The notes under the pieces are model-generated. The model was not told the DNA's origin, made no database searches, and saw only the letters and a list, made by a program, of their open reading frames with translations. From Pantoea latae (lineage in GTDB: Bacteria; Pseudomonadota; Gammaproteobacteria; Enterobacterales; Enterobacteriaceae), in assembly GCF_002077695.1 (NCBI RefSeq), contig NZ_MWUE01000025.1, forward strand, positions 86,587 to 150,586: 64,000 nucleotides of DNA. Direction: 5' to 3'. The stretch's first letter is position 1. The number at the start of each line of letters is the position of its first letter. Below are positions 19,059 to 27,359 of the stretch, in pieces. The position numbers were made by a program, and so were the translations under genes.

Positions 19059-19293
19059 CTAAGCAACTGACTGTTCTTTATTAGAATAATTCGAACCGTA
19101 CTTCGTTATCCGGGCGTAAAGGCTGTGAGTAGTAATATCAAGATGTGTTGCAAGGCCGGAAACAGAATGACTACGATCAACAACCCGTTCGACTCCTTCA
19201 ATTTTAAACTCTCCGGGATAACGCTTACCGCTCATACGCACCTCTTTTTAAGTCATCTAAAATGAATCAGAGGTGTCTGTTAAATCTCTGGCA
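19059..19293 (-). mobile_element. IS3-family insertion sequence remnant (5' part of orfA)
   Basis: A minus-strand ORF (19235-19059) encodes MSGKRYPGEFKIEGVERVVD and ITTHSLYARITKYG, the N-terminal HTH of an IS3-family OrfA transposase. It ends prematurely after NKEQSVA, where intact relatives continue to ~90-100 residues. About 50 bases upstream, a TTTAACAGACACCTCTGA-type sequence resembles an IS3-family terminal repeat. OrfB is absent, so it is a dead fragment. Confidence 0.75.
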
Positions 19294-19519
19294 ATTTAAC
19301 TTTAATGGCACTTGTACTTTTACATTTATCACGGGGTTAAAACATTTTCTATACATCAAGGCCTGTGATAAAGATGGCAGTGAATAAAATTCATCAAAAA
19401 ATGACGAGATAAATAATTCAAAAGAAAATTTCAATTTTAGTGAAAAACACTTCTCAATAAATAGCGATATTTATAAAATGAATGTTCTATAGGATTAATT
19501 GATCTGAGTAGAGGGGTTT

Positions 19520-19993
19520 ATGCAGCATTACTTTAACGAAATCACACCTGAAATTAGTGAGGCTCATTCACAACCGCCATACAACGAGGCACTTTTAACA
19601 CTCTGCGACAGCCAGGCACGCAAAAAACCTGAAGAAATTAACAAGCGAAAAACAAGTAGCTCTTTAGCTTACGTGTTTCGGTTCGCCGTTGTGGGAAGCC
19701 TTACCCGAAACGGTGGGGTAATCAGCCATGTAACAGGAAGCAGTACAGTTGGCGGGTATCTAATGGCGCGAGTTGGAAATAAAGTTGTATACGCTGACGG
19801 CAGAGAGGCCGCAATTATTTCCGGTGCAGGTAAAGCGCGTGTTATGCAGGGAGCATCTGCGGCTCTTGTTGGCAGTATGCTTGATAATGGTGATGAAATA
19901 ATCTCAACGCCGCAATCAAGCATTAAACTGGTATTGCGTGAAGGCTGCGAACTTCCGGAAGGATTCCTGACCATGCCGGGGAGTAAGCACTGA
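19520..19993 (+). CDS. PAAR-motif protein, first gene of the toxin locus
   Basis: A 157-aa protein. After a ~55-residue lead it carries a PAAR-like fold signature (GSLTRNGGVI, LMARVGNKVVYADGREA, ASAALVGSMLDNGDEII). PAAR proteins cap the VgrG spike of type VI secretion systems and carry effectors. A GAGGGG ribosome site precedes ATG 19520. Its stop overlaps the next start by one base (TGATG), so the two proteins are made together. It may be a tip or adaptor for the second PAAR protein. No vgrG or other T6SS gene is in this window. Confidence 0.78.
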   Translation: MQHYFNEITPEISEAHSQPPYNEALLTLCDSQARKKPEEINKRKTSSSLAYVFRFAVVGSLTRNGGVISHVTGSSTVGGYLMARVGNKVVYADGREAAIISGAGKARVMQGASAALVGSMLDNGDEIISTPQSSIKLVLREGCELPEGFLTMPGSKH

Positions 19994-21414
19994 TGGGAGC
20001 TAAGGGATATTATTTATTCAGGGGTGATAAAACTCGATGTGGTGGTGTAATTACTGAGGGATGGAGCGACCACCAGCATTTTGACAGAGATATGTCCTGC
20101 GAAGGGCATAAAGTAACTTGTGGTAAGCATCCAGGGATTTACCGTATCTGTGGTGGACTTGATGATGATATACACGGCAAAAGGATTGCCGGAACGCTGC
20201 ACAGCTATAGCTCTTGCCCCTGTAAATCAAAATTTATTCCCTCAAACTTCGATGACGATTACGAACTTGGTGGAGAAGCAACAGTAACGAACACCGATCT
20301 ATCTCACCTCGTGGAGATGATGCCTGTACTTCCTGAGCCAGTCGAACACGCCCAGGCAGCTAAAAAGAAAACCGGTATCGACGCAGGTTTTACCATTATC
20401 CCTTACGGTGGTACTACAGAAGCCTGGCAGCGCCTGCTATTCACAGAGAATCCGCCAGCAGGGGTAAAGGAGCTATTCGCTACACTAAACGGCCCGGATG
20501 AAAGATATAAAGCGGGTTCTATCATGCTGGTAGTTGACCCCAATAAGCAGGATGAAGAGCAAATCTCCCATATGCAGGCCGCGAAAGCGCGAGTTGATGC
20601 AGCCTTGGCTCCTCTCTCCATTCAGCAAGCCAACTTTCTCTACAAGCACAAAGACACCATTGAGATGTTCGCTGCTGCTGCCAGTACGGCGAGCGATACT
20701 TATGGATACTCAGGACAAGTAACCGAAGCCGCGAAAGGGTATTTCGAACAGGTTGAAAAAATCCTTGTCGAGATTGAGAAAACCTACAAGAACCAGTACA
20801 TCACCAGCGGCACACTAATCGGTGAACAATTCTTTGCTGAGCGCCGTCGCCTGTTCGGTCAGCTCGATAGCGTGCTGAAGATGTTTATGAAGCACCGTTT
20901 CATGTTCAACGAGTACACAGACCTGAAAAACGCCCTCGGCCTCTCCAGTCGTTCAATTACTCGTCGCTGGAATGAAACAGGCGTGAGCGATATAGAAGGT
21001 TATGCCACCCATATCGAAAAGCTGGCGAAATACGTGAAGTGGATGGAAACAGCCGGGAAGATTGGCATTGGCCTGTCTGCTTTTGATACCGCCGCAAAGA
21101 TTACCGAAGCCTGCACGGTTGGCAGGAATTGTGCGAAAACCTCGTTTACCTCTATTGGGGAGTTTTCCGGGAGTCTGGTAGGTGGAATGGCCGCAAGTAG
21201 GCTCATTGGTGCGGGCGCTGCAAATACTGTCTGTGCAGTTGTTTTGGGGGCTGCGACTTTTGAAGCCATGGGGGCAGGTGCGTTACTTTGTACTATTGGT
21301 GTGAGCGGTGGCATAGCATACGGAAGTGACAAGGCTCTAAGCTGGGCAGGAGGAAAAACGGGGCAGTCTATCGGGAAAGGGTTTGGCCTTTATGAGGTAA
21401 GCGGTGAAGATTAA
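19993..21414 (+). CDS. PAAR-domain toxin with glycine-rich hydrophobic C terminus
   Basis: A 473-aa putative T6SS cargo effector. Residues ~1-95 form a PAAR domain (GDKTRCGGVITEG, HKVTCGKHPGIYRI, CGGLDDDIHGKRIAGTLHS, SCPCKS). The middle (about 115-350) is helical and charged. Residues ~360-470 are a Gly/Ala-rich hydrophobic region (LVGGMAASRLIGAGAAN, VVLGAATFEAMGAGALLC, VSGGIAYGSDKALSW) suggesting membrane insertion. The next gene, overlapping by 11 bases, encodes a small two-helix membrane protein, the usual form of immunity to a membrane-acting toxin. A pore-forming activity is inferred; no nuclease or NAD-glycohydrolase motif is seen. Confidence 0.78.
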   Translation: MGAKGYYLFRGDKTRCGGVITEGWSDHQHFDRDMSCEGHKVTCGKHPGIYRICGGLDDDIHGKRIAGTLHSYSSCPCKSKFIPSNFDDDYELGGEATVTNTDLSHLVEMMPVLPEPVEHAQAAKKKTGIDAGFTIIPYGGTTEAWQRLLFTENPPAGVKELFATLNGPDERYKAGSIMLVVDPNKQDEEQISHMQAAKARVDAALAPLSIQQANFLYKHKDTIEMFAAAASTASDTYGYSGQVTEAAKGYFEQVEKILVEIEKTYKNQYITSGTLIGEQFFAERRRLFGQLDSVLKMFMKHRFMFNEYTDLKNALGLSSRSITRRWNETGVSDIEGYATHIEKLAKYVKWMETAGKIGIGLSAFDTAAKITEACTVGRNCAKTSFTSIGEFSGSLVGGMAASRLIGAGAANTVCAVVLGAATFEAMGAGALLCTIGVSGGIAYGSDKALSWAGGKTGQSIGKGFGLYEVSGED

Positions 21415-21811
21415 TTTAGAAATGATTTCGGTAATAGCTATTCTTACTGGGACACTACTGATAATTATCAGCAGTACTGCATCTCTGCTTAACCGAAAAC
21501 GCTTTAATGAAATCTGCAAATTATATAAAGCAAAATATGGCAGCCTGCCAGATGCTGTGTTGTTGTTTGAGAATGTCAATTCGCTCTATGTCAAAGGAGC
21601 ATATGGAATAAAAGTACAATTTATATACATGCCACTATTGTGGAATAGTAGTTCACCTCTGACCAAAAATGATGATAAGGACTTCATAAGAGGACTACCG
21701 AAACGGCTGATTAGGCCATTTTACGTCGAAATATACTTCGGTGCTGCCAGCATACTGTTTTTTATTATTGGTGGATTGTTAATGTTAGCGATTGAGCACG
21801 GATGGGTGTAA
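21404..21811 (+). CDS. Putative immunity protein 1 (two-TM membrane protein)
   Basis: A 135-aa protein with an N-terminal helix (ISVIAILTGTLLIIISSTA), a soluble middle with NRKRFNEICKLYKAKYGSLPDA and NDDKDFIRGLPKRL, and a C-terminal helix (IYFGAASILFFIIGGLLML). GTG 21404 overlaps the toxin stop by 11 bases, typical of toxin-immunity pairs. Two paralogues follow (22024-22440 and 23012-23416), identical in the NDDKDFIRGLPKR block but divergent in the helices. The family name is unknown to me; the immunity role is inferred from context. Confidence 0.72.
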   Translation: MKINLEMISVIAILTGTLLIIISSTASLLNRKRFNEICKLYKAKYGSLPDAVLLFENVNSLYVKGAYGIKVQFIYMPLLWNSSSPLTKNDDKDFIRGLPKRLIRPFYVEIYFGAASILFFIIGGLLMLAIEHGWV

Positions 21812-21876
21812 AAGGCACTTCAGTTGACGGGATTTACTCTGTTACACAAAGCTAGATACAGTCTGTGATACCAGAC
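21811..21876 (+). repeat. 66-bp inter-module repeat, copy A
   Basis: Begins in the stop codon of immunity gene 1 (AAAGGCACTTCAGTTGACGG...) and is nearly identical to 23415-23480 after immunity gene 3. Such repeats between modules may be recombination points. Confidence 0.75.
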
Positions 21877-21884
21877 AGCCCAGC

Positions 21885-22034
21885 GCTGCAACCATAGAGG
21901 CCGCAGGTGCCGGAGCATTACTCTGTACGCTCGGCGTAAATGGCGCTATTGCATATGGGAGCGATAAAGCCACATCTGCGTTCGGTGGCTTCGTTGGTGA
22001 ATCGCTATATGAGGTTACAAGCAATGACCATTAA
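21885..22034 (+). pseudogene. Orphan toxin C-terminal fragment 1
   Basis: An open frame of ~49 codons without start encodes AATIEAAGAGALLCTLGVNG, then AIAYGSDKA and an ending LYEVTSNDH. It is homologous to the last ~50 residues of the PAAR toxin (AATFEAMGAGALLCTIGVSG... LYEVSGED). It overlaps the next immunity start, as in the intact pair. It is a displaced toxin tail with its own immunity gene. Confidence 0.75.
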
Positions 22035-22440
22035 TGATCTACTTAGCGCCAAGGCAACAGTAATTATTGGAGCACTTGCTTTCGGCTTTGGTATAGCCAG
22101 TATCATAGCTTCAGTTCTCAACAGGGATAGATTTAAAGAGATCTGCATCCTGTACAAAGAAAAATACGGTAATCTGCCCGCTGCTGTATTGCTGTTCGAT
22201 AACGTCAATACGCTTTATGTCAAAGTGGCATACAGCACAAAAGTAAGTTTTATATACATGCCGCTGTTGTGGAATAAAAGCTCAATCCTGACCAAAAACG
22301 ATGACAAGGACTTTATTCGTGGGCTACCCAAACGGCTTATTGGTCCGTTCTACGTAGAGATATACCTGGCGGTTATCAGTCTGTTATTTCTCATTATTGG
22401 TGTGTTACAAATGTTAGTAATTAGGCATGGCTGGGTGTGA
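22024..22440 (+). CDS. Putative immunity protein 2
   Basis: A 138-aa paralogue of immunity protein 1 with two membrane helices (VIIGALAFGFGIASIIASVL and LAVISLLFLIIGVLQML). The conserved NRDRFKEICILYKEKYGNLP and KNDDKDFIRGLPKRLI blocks are present. ATG 22024 overlaps the stop of orphan toxin fragment 1. Intact, so it could still give immunity against siblings or rivals carrying the matching toxin tail. Confidence 0.7.
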   Translation: MTINDLLSAKATVIIGALAFGFGIASIIASVLNRDRFKEICILYKEKYGNLPAAVLLFDNVNTLYVKVAYSTKVSFIYMPLLWNKSSILTKNDDKDFIRGLPKRLIGPFYVEIYLAVISLLFLIIGVLQMLVIRHGWV

Positions 22441-22454
22441 AAGTTGCGTCCCTT

Positions 22455-23019
22455 GCCTGTTCGGTCAGCTCGATAGCGTGCTGAAGATGTTTATGAAGCA
22501 CCGTTTCATGTTCAACGAGTACACAGACCTGAAAAACGCCCTCGGCCTCTCTAGTCGTTCAATTACTCGTCGCTGGAATGAAACAGGCGTGAGCGATATA
22601 GAAGGTTATGCCACCCATATCGAAAAGCTGGCGAAATACGTGAAGTGGATGGAAACAGTCGGGAAGATTGGCATTGGCTTGTCTGCTTTCGATACCGCAG
22701 CAAAGATTGCCTAAGCCTGTTCTGTTGGCAGGGATTGCGCCAAAACCTCGTTTACCTCCATTGGAGAGTTTTCGGGGAGTCTCGCTGGGGGGCTTTGGCT
22801 GGTAGAATCTTACAGGGTGGTGCAGCAGAGGCTATATGTGCAGTAGTTCTGGGAGCAGCAACTATAGAGGCAGGAGGTGCTGGAGCTTTGATTTGCACTC
22901 TCGGTGTTAGTGGTGGCATAGCATATGGAAGTGATAAAGCTCTAAGCGGATCATTTAAAGCTGCCGGTGAATTCATCGGAGAAAAACTGGGGTTTTACGA
23001 GGTGACCAACAATGACTGA
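22455..23019 (+). pseudogene. Orphan toxin C-terminal module 2 (nonsense plus frameshift)
   Basis: From GCCTGTTCGGTCAG the DNA is almost identical to the PAAR-toxin gene from about 20849 for ~230 bp, covering LFGQLDSVLKMFMKHRFMF to MFDTAAKI-type sequence. It then diverges. A stop replaces Glu at 22712-22714 (KIA* versus KITEA), and a one-base shift near 22795 moves it to the frame encoding GRILQGGAAEAICAVVLG and ending GFYEVTNND. It lacks a start and the PAAR domain. It overlaps immunity gene 3. Confidence 0.75.
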
Positions 23020-23416
23020 TCTGAAAATGACTTCAGTAATACTCACTCTTACAGGAGTTTTATTGTTAATCATAAGTCTGATTCAATCTGTTTTTAATCG
23101 AAAACGATTCAGAGAAGTTTGCGTATTATATAAAGAAAAATTTGGATCTCTTCCCGATGCTGTATTATTTTTTGAAAATGTCAACTCGTTTTATTACAGT
23201 GGTGCATATGGCATAAAAACACAGTTTATATTTATGCCATTACTCTGGAATCGAAGTTCAATATTGACTAAAAATGATGATAAGGACTTTATTCGCGGGC
23301 TACCAAAAAGGATTATAAGGCCTTTTTATGTGGAGATATTTTTCGGTCTTGCCAGCGTGTTTTCTTTTATCGTTGGCGGATTGTTAATGTTTGCTATTGA
23401 GCACGGTTGGATGTAA
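23012..23416 (+). CDS. Putative immunity protein 3
   Basis: A 134-aa paralogue of immunity proteins 1 and 2, with terminal membrane helices (SVILTLTGVLLLIISLIQSV and FFGLASVFSFIVGGLLMF) and the shared KNDDKDFIRGLPKR block. ATG 23012 overlaps the stop of orphan toxin module 2. The reading frame is intact although its toxin partner is broken, which suggests selection for immunity. Confidence 0.7.
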   Translation: MTDLKMTSVILTLTGVLLLIISLIQSVFNRKRFREVCVLYKEKFGSLPDAVLFFENVNSFYYSGAYGIKTQFIFMPLLWNRSSILTKNDDKDFIRGLPKRIIRPFYVEIFFGLASVFSFIVGGLLMFAIEHGWM

Positions 23417-23480
23417 AGGCACTTCAGTTGACGGGCTTTCCTCTGTTACACAAGGTTAGATACAGTCTGCGACACAAGAC
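23415..23480 (+). repeat. 66-bp inter-module repeat, copy B
   Basis: Starts in the immunity gene 3 stop; differs from copy A (21811-21876) at only a handful of positions. It leads within 40 bases to the right rnpB-end repeat. Confidence 0.75.
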
Positions 23481-23517
23481 GCCCCTGGTGCCTCAGATGC
23501 CTGACTTAGGGTTGAAC

Positions 23518-23588
23518 GAACCCGGCTTATCGGTCAGTTTCGACTCTTCAGGTGAAAACCCCGCGCAAGCGGGGTTTTTGCTTTCTGG
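23518..23588 (+). repeat. Direct repeat of rnpB 3' end (right junction of island)
   Basis: The second copy of the 71-bp rnpB 3' end plus terminator hairpin (see 18636-18706), one mismatch. It still contains a working terminator stem and T-run, so it could stop transcripts leaving the island. Host genes resume immediately after it. Confidence 0.85.
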
Positions 23589-23675
23589 GTATCGCTGATA
23601 TCAAATCTTATGCCGCCTTCGGCGCTTCTGTTCTCCCCATGCTAAACTGCGCGCCGGCAACGAAAGGAGCAGCCC

Positions 23676-25079
23676 GTGGCGAAATACCAGCAACTGACGG
23701 ATGAGATTCAGCAGCAGATTGAGGCGGGCATCTGGCCGCCGGGCACGAAGCTGCCGTCGCTGCGTCAGCAGGTGGCGCAGCATGGGCTGAGCCTGATGAC
23801 GGTAATGCACGCCTATGAGGTGCTGGAGAGCCAGGGCTGGATCGTCTCGCGGCCGCAGTCCGGCTACTATGTCGCGCCGCGCGCGCTGCAAACCGCGCCC
23901 GCGCAGGTGGCGCTCAGCGAGCAGGTGGATATCAACAACTTCGTCTTCGACGTGCTGCAGGCGATACGCGAACCGGCGATTGTGCCGTTCGGCTCCGCCT
24001 TTCCCGACCCCGAACTTTTTCCGCAGCGCCAGCTGATGCGCTCTCTCTCTAACGTCTCCCACCAGCTGACGCCGCTCGACGCGCTCAACAACCTTCCGCC
24101 CGGCAACGCGGCGCTGCGGCAGATGCTGGCGCAGCGCTACGCGCGTCAGGGTATTACCCTGTCGCCGGATGAAATCGTGATTACCAACGGCGCGCTGGAA
24201 GCGCTCAACCTTAGCCTGCAGGCGCTGACCGAGCCCGGCGACTACGTGGTGATCGAGCAGCCAACCTTCTATGGCGCGCTGCAGGCGATCGAGCGCCTGA
24301 AGCTGAAAGCGCTGGCGGTGCCGAGCGACCCACAGCAGGGCATCGACATGCAGCAGCTGGAAGAGACGCTGCAGCGCTGGCCGGTGAAAGCGTGCTGGCT
24401 GATGACCACGCTGCAAAACCCGCTCGGCGTCACGCTGTCGCCCGCGCGCAAAGCGCAGCTGGTGGCGCTGCTGGCGCGCTATCAGGTGCCGCTGATCGAA
24501 GATGACGTCTACGCCGAACTCTGGAGCGGCGGCGAGCCGCCCCATCCGGCGAAATACTGGGATCGCAGCGGCGGCGTGCTGCACTGCGGCTCGTTTTCTA
24601 AATGTCTGGTGGCGGGGTTTCGCGTCGGCTGGGTCGCGGCGGGGGAGCACGCGCAGCGCATCCAGCGTCTGCAGCTGATGAGCACGCTCTCTACCAGCGC
24701 GCCGATGCAGCTGGCGCTGGCGGATTTTCTCGCCACGCGCCGCTACGACACCCATCTGAAAAAATTGCGCCAGACGCTGGCACGGCGCAAAGAGTGGGTG
24801 CGCCAGGCGCTCAGCCGCGCGCTGCCGGCGGAAGCCAGCGTAAGCGATTCGCCGGGCGGGTTCTTTTTGTGGGTAACGCTGCCGCGCGGCTATGACACCA
24901 CGCGACTCTATCAGCAGGCCTTACAGCAGGGGATCAGCATCGCGCCGGGGCGGCTCTTTTCCGCAGGCGAGGAGTTTACCCACTGTTTTCGCGTCAACGC
25001 CGCCTGGCCGTGGGACACGCGCGCCGAAGCGGCGATCGACACGCTGGGCGGCCTGATTGCCGACCAGCGCGGTCGTTAA
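23676..25079 (+). CDS. MocR-type PLP-binding regulator (YdcR-like)
   Basis: A 467-aa GntR/MocR-family protein. The N-terminal winged HTH reads IEAGIWPPGTKLPSLRQQVA. A class I aminotransferase-like domain follows, with TLQNPLGVT, IEDDVYAELW and the PLP lysine in GSFSKCLVAGFRVGW (Lys309). Sequence and length are close to E. coli YdcR (468 aa), whose regulon is unclear. The start is GTG 23676 with AAAGGAG upstream. It converges on ylaC with a 4-base overlap. Confidence 0.88.
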   Translation: MAKYQQLTDEIQQQIEAGIWPPGTKLPSLRQQVAQHGLSLMTVMHAYEVLESQGWIVSRPQSGYYVAPRALQTAPAQVALSEQVDINNFVFDVLQAIREPAIVPFGSAFPDPELFPQRQLMRSLSNVSHQLTPLDALNNLPPGNAALRQMLAQRYARQGITLSPDEIVITNGALEALNLSLQALTEPGDYVVIEQPTFYGALQAIERLKLKALAVPSDPQQGIDMQQLEETLQRWPVKACWLMTTLQNPLGVTLSPARKAQLVALLARYQVPLIEDDVYAELWSGGEPPHPAKYWDRSGGVLHCGSFSKCLVAGFRVGWVAAGEHAQRIQRLQLMSTLSTSAPMQLALADFLATRRYDTHLKKLRQTLARRKEWVRQALSRALPAEASVSDSPGGFFLWVTLPRGYDTTRLYQQALQQGISIAPGRLFSAGEEFTHCFRVNAAWPWDTRAEAAIDTLGGLIADQRGR

Positions 25080-25558
25080 ATGCGCGCCGCCTGCTGGTGG
25101 CCCCAGGTCAGATAGTAGACGTCATAGAAATCCACCTCACCTTTCTGCTGCAGCAGGCGATGGATGCCGCTTTTCACCTGCTCCGGCGCATCCGGCAGAT
25201 TCAGGATCTTCTTCACCCCGCCTTCCGAAACCGGCTGCACGTAATACCACTCGCCGTTATAGCAGACGCGCAGATCCAGCGCGTCGATATCCTCGAAGCG
25301 ATATTTCGGGTTGATATCCAGCAGCATCAGAAAGCTCATCACCAGCACGAAAAGGGTGGCGAACCAGAAGGCGGGCCAGCCGAGCATCTCGGTGGAAAAG
25401 ATCAGCGCCACGCACAGCGCATAGCAGAGATACATAATCGCCCACAGCCCGGGATGGGTTTTCAGGAAGGAGAAGCTGAAACGTGGCCGGTTGTCGCGGC
25501 GCTCTTCGCGGTTCAGCGTGGCGATTTCGTCGATCAAGATTTGTTTAATGGCGTCCAT
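25076..25558 (-). CDS. ylaC: Inner-membrane protein YlaC
   Basis: A 160-aa protein matching E. coli YlaC (156 aa), with the conserved N-terminal ETI..[14 protein letters not shown], two adjacent membrane helices (about residues 38-78) and a soluble [20 protein letters not shown]-like C-terminal part. Function unknown. In E. coli ylaC lies elsewhere, so this location is a lineage difference. Confidence 0.9.
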   Translation of the reverse strand: [160 protein letters not shown]

Positions 25559-25687
25559 TGTTCACCTCACCGTCACTTTTCTGCTCAGTAAAACAGATAA
25601 CAGTGAGGCAAAGGAGACACAGAAACGCGCAGAATAGTTATAACAGTTACTCAGCGCGCCGCCCCCGCGAAGAGACGGCGCCTGCGG

Positions 25688-26662
25688 TCAGCCGCGACCG
25701 TGCGGTTCATCCCAGTCAAACGCCGGGCCCAGCGAAATCACGCCGTTCGGGTTGATGGTTTTATGACTGACGTAGTAGTGATGGCGAATATGCGGCAGAT
25801 TCACGGTGTCGGCGATGCCCGGCATCTGATAGATATCGCGCAGGAAGCCGCTCAGATTCAGGTAGTCGCCGATACGGTGGCGGTCACATTTAAAATGCGT
25901 CACGTAGACCGGATCGAAACGCACCAGCGTGGTCCAGAGGCGTAAATCCGCCTCGGTGAGCTGGTCGCCGGTGAGATAGCGATGCTGCCCCAGAATCTGC
26001 TCCAGCCGCGACAGCGAATGGAACAGCGCGGTCACCGACTCGTCATAGGCCGCCTGCGACGTGGCGAAGCCCGACTTGTAGACCCCGTTGTTGACCGTGT
26101 CGTAAATCCAGCCGTTCAGCTCGTCGATCTTCTCGCGCAGCGCAGGAGGATAGTAATCGCCGGCGCGTGCGCCAACGGCGTCGAAAGCGCTGTTGAACAT
26201 GCGGATAATATCCGCCGACTCATTGCTGACGATGGTGTTCTGCTGCTTATCCCACAGCACCGGCACGGTCACGCGCCCGGTGTAGTGCGGATCGGCATGC
26301 AGATAGAGCTGGTAGAGAAATTCGTTCTGATAGAGCTTATCGCCGGTGGCGTCGGGAAAATCGTCGTCAAAGGTCCAGCCGTTTTCCAGCATTAACGGAT
26401 GCACCACGGAGACGTCAATCATCGACTCCAGCCCTTTGAGCTGACGCATCAGCAGCGTGCGATGCGCCCAGGGGCAGGCGAGAGAAACATACAGATGATA
26501 GCGGTCGCGTTCGGCTTTAAAGCCTGCGCTGCCGGTCGGTCCGGCGCTGCCGTCCGCCGTCACCCAGTTGCGCCAGACCGCATCAGAGCGCTTAAAGCGT
26601 CCGCCGGTGGATTTGGTGTCGTACCAGGTGTCGTGCCAGACACCCTCGATCAGTTGGCCCAT
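25688..26662 (-). CDS. yqjG: Glutathionyl-hydroquinone reductase YqjG
   Basis: A 324-aa xi-class glutathione transferase (E. coli 328 aa) that reduces glutathionyl-hydroquinones with glutathione. The catalytic cysteine is in SLACPWAHR (Cys63), followed by the thioredoxin-like N-terminal domain and a helical C-terminal domain. It probably deals with quinone or aromatic stress. It lies next to the yqjF DoxX gene, as in E. coli. Confidence 0.95.
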   Translation of the reverse strand: MGQLIEGVWHDTWYDTKSTGGRFKRSDAVWRNWVTADGSAGPTGSAGFKAERDRYHLYVSLACPWAHRTLLMRQLKGLESMIDVSVVHPLMLENGWTFDDDFPDATGDKLYQNEFLYQLYLHADPHYTGRVTVPVLWDKQQNTIVSNESADIIRMFNSAFDAVGARAGDYYPPALREKIDELNGWIYDTVNNGVYKSGFATSQAAYDESVTALFHSLSRLEQILGQHRYLTGDQLTEADLRLWTTLVRFDPVYVTHFKCDRHRIGDYLNLSGFLRDIYQMPGIADTVNLPHIRHHYYVSHKTINPNGVISLGPAFDWDEPHGRG

Positions 26663-26737
26663 ATCGCCTCCAATGCAAACAGGGCGAGGAGTATCCTCGC
26701 CCTGCTAAGTATATGTGGCATTACGCCGAATGTGTGC

Positions 26738-27154
26738 TTAGCGCAGCGCTGCGGCCGGCTGTGCTTTTTTACGCAGCAGACGGTCAATGCTGTACGCGCC
26801 AGGACCGACCAGGCCCAGCACCAGGAAACCGCCAGCGATAGAGAGGTTTTTCATAAACATCAGCTGGTTAACGCCTTCCGCGAAGTTACTGTGGAACAGG
26901 AACGCCGTCAGGATGGTGAAGGCGGCGGTAAACAGCGCGGTGAAACGGGTCAGGAAGCCGAACAGAATCGCCAGGCCGCCGCCGAACTCCAGCAGGATCA
27001 CCAGCGGCAGCATGAAGCCGGGCACGCCCATCGCTTCCATATACTGCTGGGTGCCGGCGTAGCCGGTAATCTTGCCCCAGCCGGCCGTGATAAACAGAAC
27101 AGGCATTAAAATACGCGCCAGCAGCAGACCAGTATCTTCGAATTTTTTCATCAT
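26738..27154 (-). CDS. yqjF: DoxX-family membrane protein YqjF
   Basis: A 138-aa protein with four membrane helices and the DoxX motif LFITAGWGKITGYAGT. In E. coli YqjF is induced by aromatic compounds together with yhaK-type genes under YhaJ. A quinone-linked role is suspected. It is upstream of yqjG on the same strand. Confidence 0.92.
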   Translation of the reverse strand: MMKKFEDTGLLLARILMPVLFITAGWGKITGYAGTQQYMEAMGVPGFMLPLVILLEFGGGLAILFGFLTRFTALFTAAFTILTAFLFHSNFAEGVNQLMFMKNLSIAGGFLVLGLVGPGAYSIDRLLRKKAQPAAALR

Positions 27155-27359
27155 TTACTCCAGACCAGGTTTCGGCAGGGCAATCGCGCCTGCGTTGGAT
27201 AATTCCCAGCAAGAGGCGGTGTTGCCGTTTGCTGAGCTGATAGCTGGAGATGATAGTCGCGGCGGGGAAAGGTTGTAAGCGAGATATTCTGTGGGTCTTA
27301 TTCAGGAAATCTGATAAAGCGAAGCCGGCGATTTCGCACCGGCTGAGATCAGAGAGAGA

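Larger units (their letters stand above)
18707..23588. mobile_element. Genomic island at rnpB carrying a PAAR toxin/immunity array
   Basis: The segment between the two rnpB-end repeats is visibly richer in A+T than its neighbours. It contains only an IS3-type remnant (19059-19293), PAAR proteins, toxin fragments and immunity genes. No integrase was found. Between 18707 and 19058 and between 19294 and 19519 no convincing gene is seen; a minus-strand reading frame at 18739-18978 has no recognisable features. The island interpretation rests on the flanking repeats, composition and content. Confidence 0.7.

Noticed and set aside
23601..24755. 384-codon minus-strand frame opposite the MocR-type regulator
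   Set aside because: Shadow; Arg/His-rich composition typical of antisense frames in this genome.
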